Positions 46,171 to 58,553 of a stretch of 64,000 bases of DNA are shown here, one piece after another. Origin of the DNA: Pelecanus crispus. Taxonomy: Eukaryota > Chordata > Aves > Pelecaniformes > Pelecanidae. The stretch is from assembly GCF_030463565.1 (NCBI RefSeq), contig NC_134661.1:6472542-6536541 (forward strand). The letters are read 5' to 3'. How positions within the stretch are numbered: the first letter of the stretch is position 1; each line of letters starts with the position of its first letter. The notes under the pieces were generated by a model, which ran no database searches, was not told where the DNA came from, and worked only from the letters and a program-made list of their open reading frames with translations. A program made the translations under genes and the position numbers.

Positions 46171-46300
46171 TGATAACGGATTAAGGAAAAGGCGGCCCTT
46201 GGTTTAATGGGCAAAACGCATAGAACGCTTACACTTCTTCCCCTGATGCGTAGTAAAAGAGGGTCAGATCTTTTAGCAAGCACGTTTGAGAGGAACAGCG
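46171..46300 (-). other. IL18: possible IL18 5' noncoding exon
   Basis: On the minus strand a strong donor, ATCA then GTAAGT, ends at 46171, just downstream of the CpG island. It could splice to the acceptor before 43568. The exon's 5' limit is unknown; a second candidate donor (GTAGGA) gives an exon ending at 46869. Both are guesses from position and splice sites. Confidence 0.35.
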
Positions 46301-46309
46301 GACGCTGAA

Positions 46310-47220
46310 AGGGGTGTTCAGCCGGCTGTCGGAGGGAGCGTGCCGTGAGCCGCCCCGCGCGGGCAGGCAGCAGCGCACGGCCGCTCCGCTCCCGGCCGCT
46401 CGCGCCCCGCTCGGCGCCTGTGCGGGGGCGGGGCCCGGGGCGCTGCGGGCGGACGGGCCGCTGCCCGCAGCCTGCCTGCGGTCCGGCTCGAGGATGCCCG
46501 CCGACGCCGGCGGAGGGCGAGGCTCTGCCGCTTGCTGCAACGGCGAGAAAGCGACGGCCGCCGGTCCCACGGCGGGCCGGGCGGCCCGCGGCGCAAACGC
46601 GCAAGGAGCGAGCATCTCCGCCCCTGGCGGGGGACGGCGAAGCCCCGCGCTCCGCTCTGCCCCAGCCCCTTGCTCCGCGCCGGCAGGCAGCCGCGCGGGC
46701 TCCCCCCCGCCCCCCGCCTAACGCAGTCCCCCCCCGCCGGTGCAGCGTGCTCCCGCGGCCCGGCTGCCCCCAGACTTCCGAGCGGAGCGGAGCGGAGCGG
46801 CTGGGGCGGGCGGGCAGCCGGCTCCCGGGCGGGGCGGGGCGGGCGCGGAGGGGCGCCGGTGCTCCTACCTCGCTCCTCGGCGGGCTGCAGCGGAACGCTG
46901 CGAGACGGAAGGGCGAGCGCAGCCGGCGGAGGGGCGGGGACCGCCGCCCGCTCCCGCAGCCGGAGCCCACCCGTGCGGCCCCCGGGGCGCGAGGCCGGCC
47001 CGCTCCCCGCCGCGCGCGGGCACGTGTACCTCGGCGGCGGGGCCGAAAGCCGCGCGGCTGCGGAGCCCCGTCGGTACGGGCGCTACGGCTTCCCCGGGGC
47101 GGGCGTCGCTGCCCCGGCACCTTCGTGCGCTCCCGCGAGCTGGGAGGAGCGCGGGCTCCGCTGCAGTAGGTGGCGGCTGTTGCAGCGATCTCGGGAGGGG
47201 GACTTTACAGCGGCTTGCAT
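46310..47220 (-). promoter_or_regulatory. IL18: CpG island, probable IL18 promoter
   Basis: A 0.9-kb GC-rich block carries several GGGCGGGGC-type Sp1 boxes near 46800-46850 and a GGAGC pentanucleotide run near 46785. It lies about 2.7 kb upstream of the IL18 start codon on its strand. No coding sequence is recognised in either direction, so the long GC-rich open frames are taken as accidental. Confidence 0.6.
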
Positions 47221-50143
47221 CACTCTGCGACCAAGCAAGCCGACTGAACAAGCTGCAGAGGAAATTCGGACTCTTTCCCAAGATAACTGTCTACGTCTGC
47301 ATTTATTCTGCGGCACTTCCCCTCCTGGGTGGAGAACGCAAATCGTGCAAATCTGAGGTTACAAAGGAAGCTTTTTTGCGTATTCCCTTTATCTCACACA
47401 GATGTCGTCAGAGGACACGCCTTGTTCCTACACCAGCGTGTTGCAGTCCGTTTGCTTGGTCCCTAAAGGCTCAATTAGCAGTTTTCAAACAGGTGCTAGC
47501 CGTCAGCACGTAAACTTCTCCACGCACTTGCAAGTTGCCCCCCAGACATTCTCCCTGCCTTGGGGGAAGCCGGTTTAGGGTTGCAACCGCACAGCGCCTG
47601 TCTAGTTCTAACAATACCAAGGAATAGATCACTGGTGCCTGGCGGGAAATCTTCAAATTCCCTTACGTCGCTTTGTACGTAAGTGGCTTCAGGAGAGGAA
47701 TTTAGGCTCCTCTCAGGGAAGCGATCAGCCAGAAACTGTGGTTAGTAGTCGAAGCCAGATTAATAGATAGCTCCTCATTTACCAGGTGCAAATTGTTTCC
47801 CACGTATGTATTCATTGCAAATAAAGAAAACACCGATAGCCGTCGCTTCCACCCAACTGATGCGGCCCCAGAGCATGATGCTTCGGACTGTGAGTGGTGC
47901 CTTTGGCGGCTGGGGAGTGCTTTATGTGAGAAACGTTGCTGTAACTGCGTGGCAAACACTCTGTAGTGATGGGACAACGAAGACCATAAAAACCAGAGAA
48001 GCGAACTTGGGAATTAATAATTAGCCATTATTTTGTATAGTTTGTAGAACTCGGCAGTGTTAACTGGAATCTCCATGCTTTGATTCTCTGTTTGTAATGC
48101 TGAGTAGCAAGGCATTAGGGCATTCTGCTGTGTAGCTCAGTGGGTAAATTGAAGAGGCTCCAGTTTTAGCACTGGACTGGGCGGGGAGGAGGCGGGAAGC
48201 CCCACACCAAAACCTAAACCCAAGACCCTAAGCTGTTCTCTTGCCTGTCCGCATGCCTGTTACTGCTCTTGGAGGAGAAAAAAAAACACCAACCAAACAA
48301 AAAGAAAGTGTGACACATGTCTGGAGGGAATGCTTTAATGTCTGTAGCGTAAAACTAGGGCGGTAATTTTGAGGTCAAACGCACATTTTTCAACCTGATC
48401 TGAAATAATAATCATAAAAATACTGTTCATTTTACTAATAACCATGCATTTTGACTGTTCTACCTGCAGGGAGCAGTTTATTTTACTGACATGTTAAAAC
48501 AAGTAAAAACTACACGTGCTACAGAAATTTATCTTCTTTCTTTAAAGTTGTTGAAAGAAACTAATGCAATTGATTCAGAAGAATTTTTAAAAAGCAGAAG
48601 AATTCGGCAACAGACTAAAACCTCCTGTTTCCAACAGACAAACAAAGAAAAATACATTTTTGGCAGCTACTGCTTTCACATAAGAAGTATATATACCTAT
48701 TTACAGCCACTCACACGGACTGAGTGCCAAGCAGGCAGTAATATTATATCATTCCCTTTCAATGTCCTGTTTTGTTACATGGCATTCAGTACATGTGTGG
48801 AGTTGTATTTACCTAAACCTGTATACCAGAGAGGGATCCAAATTTGATTTAAACACCTAGATCTAGCTGGTTTCTGTATGCAACAACTGTAATTCTACCA
48901 TTCCTCTTGGTACTTTATTTGAATGGCTGGTTCTTAGAAGAAGAAAAAAAAAATCTTTCTAAATTTAACTGGCGTCTGGTTCTGGTCACCCGTTTCTGTA
49001 CATTTTCCTGATAGCCATTTCGTAACAAATAGTTCCTTCCTGTGATGTATGATCAAATTGCCTCTTGGTCTTTTTCAACTAAAATAAACAGCTTCAGCCC
49101 TTTAAGTTTCTACCTCTGAATAATTCTCTTCACCTTCAAAACAATACTCATGTCTCTTTTCTTCACTCCAATTGACTTTTAACATTTTTTGAAAATTTGG
49201 GCACCAGAGCTTTATTCAGGAGAGTTCCCGATTTGGGTGATGCTGCTTGCTTTTCTTGTTCCCAGATACCTAATTTTTCATTTCACTGCGAAAAAATATT
49301 CTTTTTGAAAAATAATGCTGTAATAATTATTTATCATTTAGCCATTTCTTTCCCCATTAAGTTTAAATTTACATTCAGATCACTAGTGCAACATTAAATA
49401 ATATTGTACTTGGTACCAAAATTTGTGAAAAGCACCCAGACCAATGCCAGTCAGCCAACATCGTTTATTTTGTCTTAACTGCTGGCACTAATATTTTTGG
49501 CCTATTGACATTCTATACAAAACTATCAAGAAGGAGGACCTGGTCTTTCTTGTCAACCTTTGAGATCCTAAAAATTCAATTAGATCATTTAGCACATTGA
49601 ATAAAAGGAGTTTTCTTCTCTTAGTCTCTACATATTCACATTTATAACGACCAGGGTCTGTTGTAAGTTTTAAGCTGCTTGCTTTTCTCCTGGCATTTTA
49701 GTATCTCCAATCTTAAAGGAACTGGAACTACTTTTAGAGCAATGGCTTAGATTTTTTTTTTTCCTTTTTTATTTCTTTTTTTTTTTTTAGTTTTCTCTAG
49801 ACTATCACATCCATCAGGTACTGAAAATGGTAAAACAACTCAGATGTCTCATTTATTTAAATTCAGGTGGTCTGTTAATAAAAATATCTTAACACAGTAA
49901 TGATAACTCAATTAGGTAAACACTTTAAGAGTATTTTTCCCAGCATATTCTTTCATATCTGTTTCTTAATGTTTAGATAGTATTGCTAATAACATAAAAA
50001 TCTCTAATACTTTTTGAGAATTTAATGAAGTAGGCCATGGCAGCATTTTGAATATTGTTTCTACTTTGGTGAAGTATTTAGTTCGTGTTCTTTCAGCAGT
50101 TTCATTTCTTGTCCTGAGTTTTGACTTTCAGAGCCTATTTGAA
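47221..50143. other. IL18-TEX12 intergenic region
   Basis: AT-rich sequence with T and A runs (for example 49750-49790). No exon, RNA gene or identifiable transposon is seen. Confidence 0.55.
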
Positions 50144-50755
50144 TCACAGAATCATCGAATCGTTTAGGTTGGCAAAGACCTTTAAGATCATCCAGTCCAA
50201 CCATTAACCTACACTACCAAGTCTACTCTAAGCCAATCAAGGGTAGACTAGACTGAACCATGTCCCCAAGTGCCACATCTGCCCGTTTTTTGAACACTTC
50301 CAGGGATGGGGACTCTACCAGGTCTCTGGGCAGCCTGTTCCAATGCTTGACCACCCTTTCCGTGAAGAAATTTTTCCTAATTTCCAACCTAAACCTCCCC
50401 TGGCGCAGCTTGAGCCCATTTCCTCTCGTCCTATCGCTAACTACCTGGGAGAAGAGCCCAACACCCACCTCACTACAACCTCCTGTCAGGTAGTTGTAGA
50501 GAGCGATCAGGTCTCCCCTCAGCCTCCTCTTCTCCAGGCTGAACACCCCCAGCTCCCTCAGCCGCTCCCCACCAGCCCTGTGCTCCAGACCCTTCCCCAG
50601 CTCCGCTGCCCTTCTCTGGACATGCTCCAGCACCCCAATGTCTTTCTTGTAGTGAGGGGCCCAAAACTGGACACAGCATTCCAGGTGCGGCCTCACCAGC
50701 GCCGAGCACAGGGGAACAATCACCTCCTTGCTCCTGCTGGCCACACCATTCCTGA
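50144..50755 (-). mobile_element. CR1 LINE, 5'-truncated, antisense
   Basis: The left edge has the reversed CR1 tail (AATCACAGAATCATCGAATC, then GGTTGGCAAAGACC). Translated on the minus strand the rest reads [40 protein letters not shown] and [19 protein letters not shown], the C-terminal end of the CR1 polymerase ORF. The coding frame is open from about 50750 to 50223. The 5' truncation leaves only about 0.6 kb. Confidence 0.93.
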
Positions 50756-51439
50756 AATAATATCCTGTTTGGACAACATATGTAAGGCTAAGATCCTTTC
50801 TTTTCTTAAACACAGAAATTAAAGATGAAAAAAGGAGGAAAAATTCCCTTTACTCCAACATGACTTCAAATCTTGCAATGATTTTCTTCACTGTAGCTAA
50901 TGGAGCCAGGATTTAGGGAAGTAGTAACTTGATACAGCGTTTAATATTTTTGGCTAACAAATGAAGTGTAACACTGAAAGAGCTCTCCTCAATCATTGTG
51001 CCTAGATTCTTCCTGCTGTAAGCAAGCCATCTCATCATGTAATCTCAGTCATTTCTTGATGAAATCAAATACAGCTTACCTACAGAAGTGAAGCACAACG
51101 TAAGAAAAATGCACTTACTTGCCATCGTTTAGGAAAAAAAGTTGGGTCCTGGCAGTTGTCCAATTTTAGCAACGTTATTCATTTTAGTGTCACTAATCTG
51201 ACAGATTTTACGAATTCACAGCTTGTCTTTTGAAACGGATCCATCTAGCCTCGTCTGGCATTTCACTGTCATCCCAAAACTTTCCAGTGATTCAAACTGT
51301 GACTGCACGCGCCACGGGTGCTTAGAAGACGAACTAGGAGCGGAATTGTTTGAGTGGACAGCGCAACACTTCAAATAGCCCCGGGCAGTCTCATCGTACC
51401 TTGAGAGGCGTGTAACTGGGACGAAAGGCTCTTTCTGGC
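50756..51439. other. spacer upstream of TEX12
   Basis: No gene or repeat is recognised between the CR1 and the CpG island. Confidence 0.5.
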
Positions 51440-52070
51440 ATGGCTGAAACAGCAGGCGTTTCGGCGCTCAGCCTTGCGGCCGCTCTCCGTAGCTCGCCTC
51501 CCCGCGCGGGCCTCGCTGGCCGGGCCGCCGCCGGGGCGGGCTAGGCGGCCCACCTCCCAGCCGCCGGGGGCCGCCCCTCCCCTCCTGCCGCCGCGGGGGC
51601 TGCCCGCGGCCGGGGCAGGGCTGCAGGGCGGGCTGTCGGCTGCCGGCCGGCGCGGCGGGAGCGGCCGTCGCCCCTCTGCCCGGCAGCTCCCCCGCCGCGG
51701 CCGCCCTCTCGCGCGCCGGCCGTTAACGGCTGCCAACGGCCGCGAGCACCGTTAACGGTCCTGGGCCGGCGCTGCCTGAGGAGAGAGGTCTGGGCGGAGG
51801 GGGCGCCCCCACGTCCTGAGGGGTGAGGGCTACTGGGGAAGCGTAGGTAGAGCTGGGTAGGGAGAGATCCCCTTTGGACGAGGCGGAATCGGCCTCGGCC
51901 ACCCGAGGCCGCCCTTAGGCGCCCCTCAGCACCTCCGAGAGCGCCTGGGCTGCGAGCCCCAGCCCTGCCAAGGCGGGACTTGGACCCGCCTGCCTCCAGC
52001 CCCGACCGGCGCCTGAGGCTCTGCCTCTCTCCAGCGAGGAGGAGAGCTCCTTTGCGGGGGAGCTTACAGA
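51440..52070 (+). promoter_or_regulatory. TEX12: CpG-island promoter of TEX12
   Basis: A GC-rich island immediately precedes TEX12 and probably includes its 5' noncoding exon. A possible donor (GAGGG then GTGAGG) sits near 51820. A small inverted motif built on GTTAACGG lies around 51722-51760. The transcription start cannot be placed. Confidence 0.65.
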
Positions 52071-52172
52071 GGTACTGGTTACAGGTTTTACGCGTTTTTA
52101 TATAGAGGCGTTTTTCAGTCGCACAGGATAACCGCTTACCAAATACAACGTTGTACTTTTTATCAGGGAACG

Positions 52173-53462
52173 ATGACAAGCAACCCACAAAAATCTGACG
52201 AAAATAGAAGTAAACGTAAAAAAGAGATGGAGGTGAGCAGTACCGTATGAGGAAGGAAGGGAGGGAGGACCTGGACCCTTCTTCTGGCACCAGGGGAGTG
52301 ATGCAACCCCCCCACCCCCATGTCCTTCTCCGGCATTGCTATGTGTTCCTGCCAAGGAGAGAGGGCAGAGAGCTCCGTGTCGGTTTATGTAGGTTAGGGG
52401 AAAACATGTATGACTTTCTTGGATGAGGAGACTGTAAAATTTCTCTTAGTGTTTGGAGTCCAACAAAATTGGGTATGCGCTACAACACAGTAATGTAGGA
52501 CTTCTTGAGAGTGAGCTTCTGAAGTACACCAGCTTTTACTGGTATACACAAAGATCTCAAGCTGGTGCTTCCCAGCCACTCTCCTAGTACTGAGAGGCTG
52601 TGCCTGTTCATGATGGATGGTGTTGATGCTGTGAGGCCAACAACACTTGCACTTCCTCTGAAAACAGTCAAGATCTTTTCAAAACGCTTCTTTTTTTCCA
52701 CTTAAACTCTGTCTGTGCTAAGCTTGTTTTAAGTCCTAGAACCAGTATTTTTGTGTGTGTGTGTGCTCTGTTATTAGAATGAAGCTTCAGAAAATCCTCA
52801 GTTGTCCTCCCTTGACAAAACAGATTTGGCTTTTTCTGAGGGCTCGGAGTCCCTTTACAAACCTGAACCACTGGAAAAAGTTTTAAACGGTGATGTATTA
52901 AATATACTGAAAGTATGTAATTACCTAATTGGATGTTGAGATGAAAATTCATTCAAATGTTTAAATAAAATTACTTTTTTCTTTTAACAGAGATGAACAA
53001 AGAAATTAAGAACTTGTTATCAAAATATGCCCACATTTTAAGGCAAGTTAACATTGTCCTATTTGTACGGAACTTTTCTAACTCCTCTAGATAAGATGGA
53101 TTACTGTGGCTGCAGTTTAGAGAAATTAGTGCTGAAAACTGTCGAACACAGATCTTGAAATAAAAATGCTGTTTTCTGTTACAACGGAGAACTAATTTGG
53201 TCAGAAACCGAGTGTTGATAGTCAACATATTTTTAAGTAAAGCATGAAAGCAGTTCTAAGTAGTGGGAAAGTCAATGGCTTCAGCGCTGATTTTAACTAC
53301 ACGTTTTTTCAATTAAGTGAGAGAGCAGCGATGGATGCTTCTTATGTCCAAGAACTTGATGGAATCTTAAAAGAAGCGAGGAGCATAGAAAGCCACTTAA
53401 AACAAAAAAGGGAGAGTCTGAAACAGAGACTCACTGTGATCGCAAATACTCTGCAAAGCTAA
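52173..53462 (+). CDS. TEX12: TEX12, testis-expressed 12, synaptonemal complex central element
   Basis: Small coiled-coil protein that pairs with SYCE2 to build the central element of the synaptonemal complex in meiosis. Exons: 52173-52232, 52778-52889, 52991-53042, 53318-53462, giving 369 nt and 122 residues (human 123). [20 protein letters not shown] starts the protein; its exon begins at 52167 after a TTTTTATCAG acceptor. Then come [50 protein letters not shown] and the C-terminal helix ending [13 protein letters not shown]. All align without gaps of note to human TEX12. The third intron begins with GC (AAG then GCAAGT at 53043) instead of GT, the only junction that restores the conserved LSERAA segment. 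Confidence 0.95.
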
Positions 53463-54748
53463 ATGGAGTTTGTTAGATTGCAGAAATGCAGAGCAAAACT
53501 TGTAGTATATTTTATGTATTACAATATAAACTATGATGAGTGCTATGATGAATGTTTCATAAATGTCTTATGTAAATATTTCTAGAAGTTCAGGAAAATT
53601 TCAACAACTTAGAGCAGCAACTTCTTTTTTAAATAAGTAGATATAATACATAGGGCAGTGGTAGTTAGTAAAAAAACAATACTAAATATCCATTTTTAAA
53701 TCCTATGACTCCAAGGGATTCTATACATTAAAACATCTTTTTTTAGTTGTTGACCCACTGCTTAGGCTGTCCCTGTGCTTCCATCCCTAGAAAATATTGG
53801 AAGCATTTGAAAAAGAAAGTAGAATGAATTTTGCATTGCTTGGCTTTAAGGCTATGGAAGTTCAATACAACTGAATTCAGAAGCAGCCGTGGTATTTCTA
53901 ATGTCACTGCTAAGGATGTTTTTTTCTTTTATTGTCACAACCAATCTTTAGCTCTAGAACATAGTATAGAAACATTTCTATGAAACACAGAATCTTGCAG
54001 TGTAAGTGGAAAAGGACCTCAGATTATTTCATATTAACCATTTTCTGTTCTTTTCTTTCTACTTTGGAAAATATTTTGGTGCTAAAATCTTAGTAGAATG
54101 TACTTGCAATCCTACTTCCATTGTGTCTCAGAATATAAATACATTTAAAAGATCAGCTTAGAAATAGGAGAGTTCTGTTAAGAGTACTACTTTGGGAAAT
54201 GTATAAAGTCTTAATTTGAAAATATATTTTAATACATCTGCAGCTTTTCAAATGAAGCCACGGCCATTTTGATATAAACATAAAAGCACATCATCAAAAC
54301 TTTGCTAGTAATGTCAGTAAATAACTAGATAATGTTAACATAATCTACAATTACTCTGCTCTTTTATTGTGTTATTTAGACACATCAGTATTGTTTGCTG
54401 TGTATCCAGTTTATTTAAGGATGCTTATGGAGTTTTTTGAGCACTTTTTCTTTCTTGTCATTTGACTCTGTTAAAAAAGACGAAACATAAAATGTGCAGA
54501 ACATTTGTACAAATTGTGTAACAAAGTGCTAGGTAGTCCTGTTGCTAGCGTAAGATAGATTTGTATCTTTACCCCAGTACTGTGTATTCATTTTCTTTTT
54601 AAATCCTTTCAGACTTAATCAATCCTCCTTTCCCCCATTTCTTAGATAAGTCACACACAAATGTACTACCTGTCAAACTGATACTATTTAAAACAAATAA
54701 TGAGAGAAACTGGACATCTAGGGTGAGATTTTTCAAGGTATTTAGCTA
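53463..54748 (+). other. TEX12: TEX12 3' UTR and following intergenic sequence
   Basis: AT-rich sequence with no coding potential. No AATAAA occurs close to the TEX12 stop; an ATTAAA at about 53727 is a weak candidate end. Confidence 0.45.
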
Positions 54749-54861
54749 CCTAAAGATGCAGATATGTACTTAGCAGGATTTTCAAAGTGCCTAAGCATGT
54801 AAGCGCCTTACATGCTTAGGAATTTTTGAAAATCCCATAAGGTGCCTATCTGCATCTTTAG
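54749..54861. repeat. palindromic element, two ~55-bp arms
   Basis: Left arm 54749-54803 and right arm 54807-54861 are imperfect reverse complements around a 3-bp centre. Shared blocks are CTAAAGATGCAGATA, GATTTTCAAA and CCTAAGCATGTAAG. The motif style (TTTTCAAA with CCTAAG) resembles palindromic non-autonomous DNA elements of reptiles and birds, but the family was not identified. Confidence 0.7.
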
Positions 54862-57089
54862 CATGTAAAGACTTAAAAAACTCTAGCCACTAGTCTACAT
54901 CATATTTTATCAGTCTCTTACTTTTTCCTAATAATTGCATCTCATTTTGTAATCAGTCTTGGTAATGCTGTTTAAACAGAAGAAAGTGGGAGAAAACGAG
55001 AAGAAGGTTTTCAAAGTTAAACTTCCTAGAATATTGTGCTAAGTGTTTCTAAAATCTACTATCATCTATAATGATGACAAAAAGAGTTTTAAATTGTCAT
55101 CCATGAAGTCCCTGAATTTAGAAATGTACCTCTAGTTATTAATGTAAGCCTTTAAAGAAAAATTATACAACTTTCATTACTGTTAAGTATCTGCCTGTTA
55201 CCAAAGTCAGAAGCTTGCTGCATTTTATTTGTTTGTGCTTAGGAAAATTATCCAATATTTTTAGGTCACTTGGATTTACATCATCCTGATTTAGTTTGTG
55301 TGGCTAATATATCCAAGTTGCAAACCCTTGGTTCTAGTATTAAGTATTAGTAAGAAGCAGAACTTAGGAAACTATTGGATCACATAATCTAAGTTATGTG
55401 ATATATAATCTAACCCTTAGGGGATCAAGAGGGCACAGACCTGTAGTGTTACTGTTGCAGCAGTTTGCTCCATTTAAAAACTTTATAAAATACAATGAAA
55501 ACTAGTAAAACTATACTTCTTAGAAGACTGAAGAACTGCTTAGTGTGGCATTCAAGTGCCCTTAAATTCAAGACATACCTCTCTAAATGATGGCTTTTGT
55601 TTTTCTGTAGCGATTTCTTACACAGTTGCTTGTCATTACGTGTTATAATTGAATGGGATCTCTACGGTAGTAAGGAGATTTTAGAATTTGAAGAGACATT
55701 GAAAGTAATGTCAGCTAGCTCAAATTACAGTGTGGTTATGCTTACCAAAGGGAAGTCATTCAAAGCTTTGTAAGATTTTGAAATAGAAGTTTTAAAAAAT
55801 CATTTTTAGGTTGCTAAGAGCATCAAAGCTTCTGTTTTCGCTGCACGAATCTGTGTGAGGATATATATAAAAATAAACACTGACCAAGTAAAATGAATAA
55901 AATACGTAGTTTGATAAAGTTTCAGCTTGAAATGGTAAGTTCAGAAAGTTTAAAACATCCATTGAAAAGAAACCAGTCTCTTCTCATTTTGAAGTTAAGA
56001 AATACTTCAGCAATGGAAATACCCACTTACTGGTGGCTTTCATACATAAGTCTCTTCCTGTTTAAAAGGAAGCCTTCCATAATTAATTCGCTGGCTAAAG
56101 ATATAGAGCATTTTTCTGTTGGCTGCCCTTCCGTGTTCCACTCAATATCTATATATATGGGAATACTCATTACACACTGTTTTTCTTCTAAACCATTAGA
56201 AAATAAAAGTTTACTGTTTTCCTATTTGTCTACAGTTTGTCTACCCTGACAATGATGTTTCTGCACTGATTGCCTCCCTCATGTATTTCAGTATTTACTG
56301 GGAGAAACAAACCAAATTTTTTACTCTCTTCTTCTGATGTGAAACTAAAAGCTCATTCATTCTGTCACTGAGGAATGAGCTACACATGAAATCCAACTGG
56401 CTCCCATCCCATCACTATCCGCTTTCCAGTTTTGCTGAAGGCTGTTTGAACAGAAAATTAATTGGCTTTAAAGCTGCCAAATCTGATCAGCAAAGCTCAG
56501 CTGGTAACTACATTTTCTTTAAGCTTCTCTTCCTGTTGTTTAAGCTGCAGTGCCTTAGTAAATTAACAAGAACATCTAAGATGACAGATCAGTAACAGAA
56601 TATAAATGGATTTTTTTTTAAATATGGAAACTCCTTAGACAAAGTTCCAACCCTCTTGAAGTCAAGGGGATTTTTTACACTGAGTCTTTTGCATTTCTGA
56701 GCTTGCTGTTAGTACCTCCACGGTCTGGAAAGTGTTAAGTGATGAGAAAGCAACACTCCATTCCTCTCATTGCTCTTCTGTTATCTAAAAGCAAAAAAAT
56801 GGAAAATAACAGATAATGCAGAGACAGCTTGGGTATTCAGCGAAGAGAATTCTTCCCTGGGAAAAGGCCAATTGTGACTGTTAACTTCTAATGAAACTGC
56901 CTTTTAGCATAGATGTAGGAATGCGGATTATAACAGAAAAAGACCAAATTGAATAGGTAATAGAAATGTTTAAGGCTCATGACGCTCTGTCTAGAACTCA
57001 TCAGAATTCAATTTTGGTAATCATAGACTCTTTCTATTTCATCTTTGAATTGTCTTTGAAAACCTGATGATGAAGGCAGCATTGGAAAA
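54862..57089. other. gene-free AT-rich sequence
   Basis: No exon or identifiable repeat is seen. Open frames such as the 118-codon one at 55893-56249 have ordinary AT-rich composition and no recognisable domain. Confidence 0.5.
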
Positions 57090-58130
57090 GAGCAGAGTGG
57101 GTGTTTTACATCATCAAGGTGAACAGCCAGGAAAAAGGAGGGCAAAGAACCATAGAGCAATCAGCCTGTCTCACACCCTGTAGAGAGTCTGAAGCACATT
57201 TCTTAACAATGACTTTATAAACACCCAGGGAACAATAAATTAAATTAAAAAAAAAAAATTCCTTTATCAGAGTAGCTGACTTAATACGGAAAAATGATAG
57301 ATGGGGTATAGCTTGATGTAAGATACACTGTCTTGTATGATATTATATAAAAATGAGCACAATGAGGAAGTAGGGGCTACATGAATGAGTTAAAATGTCA
57401 ATGAAAAGAATACGAATTTTTTCTGAAAGGACAGCCTAGGTGGCATCCTATAGTGATCTGCTTCAAGCCTTGCTTATTCCACATTGTCCTGAATGATTTA
57501 GAAGGAGGACATTAGAGAATATAGTTCATTTTTCAAATGGCAGCAAGCTAGGAGGGGTTGCAAATGCTATCAATAACATATACTGAAAATTCACTATAAT
57601 CTCAATAAGATGAAGGGCTGATCTGAAATCAAGATAAAATTAAAAAAAGACAAGGGAAAAGCACTAAGCTTAGCCAGGGGAATTATATATGTTACTTACA
57701 AACCAGAACAATAGCTAGCATTGGTATGCTGTTATTGGGTGGTGAAAAAAACAGAGCTGAGATGTATTAGCTATAGGGTAGCAGATAAGACATAAAACCA
57801 TAGTTGCTCTCTTTTACTCTGTGCTACTTGGAGTTGGAGGATGGGTCTGCTTATTAAAAACAAAATGGGCAGAGTGGGAAACAGCAGTAATAAAGGGCAA
57901 AGACAACATGATCTGCGAGGAAAGTTTGGAGCAGCTGAGTTTAGTTTAGAGAAAGCACAAATCAAGGGAAGGCATGATAACAGATAAGTTATAGAAAGGA
58001 CAGTGGTCAGGCATTCACTGTCTCTTATAGAAAGGACAAGAAGAAATCAGCTTAATTTGCAGCAGAAGACTTAGGATGAGTAATAATCTGTCCCATCTTA
58101 AGCACAGTGGAATGGACTACCTAGAGTACT
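57090..58130 (+). mobile_element. very old, heavily decayed CR1-type LINE
   Basis: No open frame survives, but in order there are blocks that read like a CR1 polymerase: CCATAGAGCAATCAGCCTGT (the Y-R-P-V-S-L region) near 57152, CATTGTCCTGAATGATTTAG (F-I-N-D-L) near 57482, CAGCAAGCTAGGAGGGGTTG (D-T-K-L-G-G-V) near 57541, GGAGCAGCTGAGTTTAGTTT near 57930 and CTTAATTTGCAGCAGAAGAC near 58051, then AATGGACTACCTAGAG. Spacing and order fit a sense-strand CR1. Divergence is much higher than in the other copies, so it inserted far earlier. Confidence 0.65.
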
Positions 58131-58374
58131 GTGTACACTGCCTTGCTCTGGCTCAAGGGGCAGGGCAGCTTTTAAGAGCTGTTGAATAACATGAAACAAA
58201 CAGCCATTACAGTGCATTTGCAAAGTGCTAGCAGCTTCCTCTCGGCATCCTGAAGGAAAGGGTCCATCTAAGGTCCATCTTAGTTTGAAACAGCAGAGCA
58301 CAGCCTGTCACTGGTCCTTCCCTATCTGATTTCATGGTCCAGTCTGGTGTGGCAACCAATATTCCTAAAGCCTT

Positions 58375-58423
58375 GAGATGATCTTAAAGGTCTTTTCCAA
58401 CCTAAACAATTCTATGATTCTTT
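58375..58423 (+). mobile_element. CR1 tail fragment
   Basis: GATGATCTTAAAGGTC, TTTTCCAACC and a TCTATGATTC end mark the last ~50 bp of a sense CR1. It may be a late truncated insertion next to the old copy. Confidence 0.75.
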
Positions 58424-58553
58424 GAGGTGCAAAATGGTTACTCGTATTTTGAAACAAAACAAAGTATTTTTGACAGCTGAAAAACACAAGACAAGGTGAC
58501 AAGAATTTTTAAAAGAACTGCCTTGAAGCTTGGCTACCTCAGTACATGGATAC

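Noticed and set aside
46345-47356. Long GC-rich open frames on both strands in the IL18 CpG island
   Set aside because: They overlap in several frames, are Arg/Ala/Pro/Gly-rich as expected from GC content, and show no conserved domain.
48128-48200. tRNA-like A-box (TGTAGCTCAGTGGGT)
   Set aside because: No B-box (GGTTCRAATCC type) follows at the right distance and no cloverleaf pairing is evident; probably chance.
50223-50822. Host gene candidates on both strands at 50.2-50.8 kb
   Set aside because: The minus-strand frame is the CR1 polymerase C-terminus and the plus-strand frame is its antisense shadow.
55893-56249. 118-codon open frame downstream of TEX12
   Set aside because: No splice sites, promoter or recognisable domain; length is not unusual for AT-rich sequence with a chance run of sense codons.
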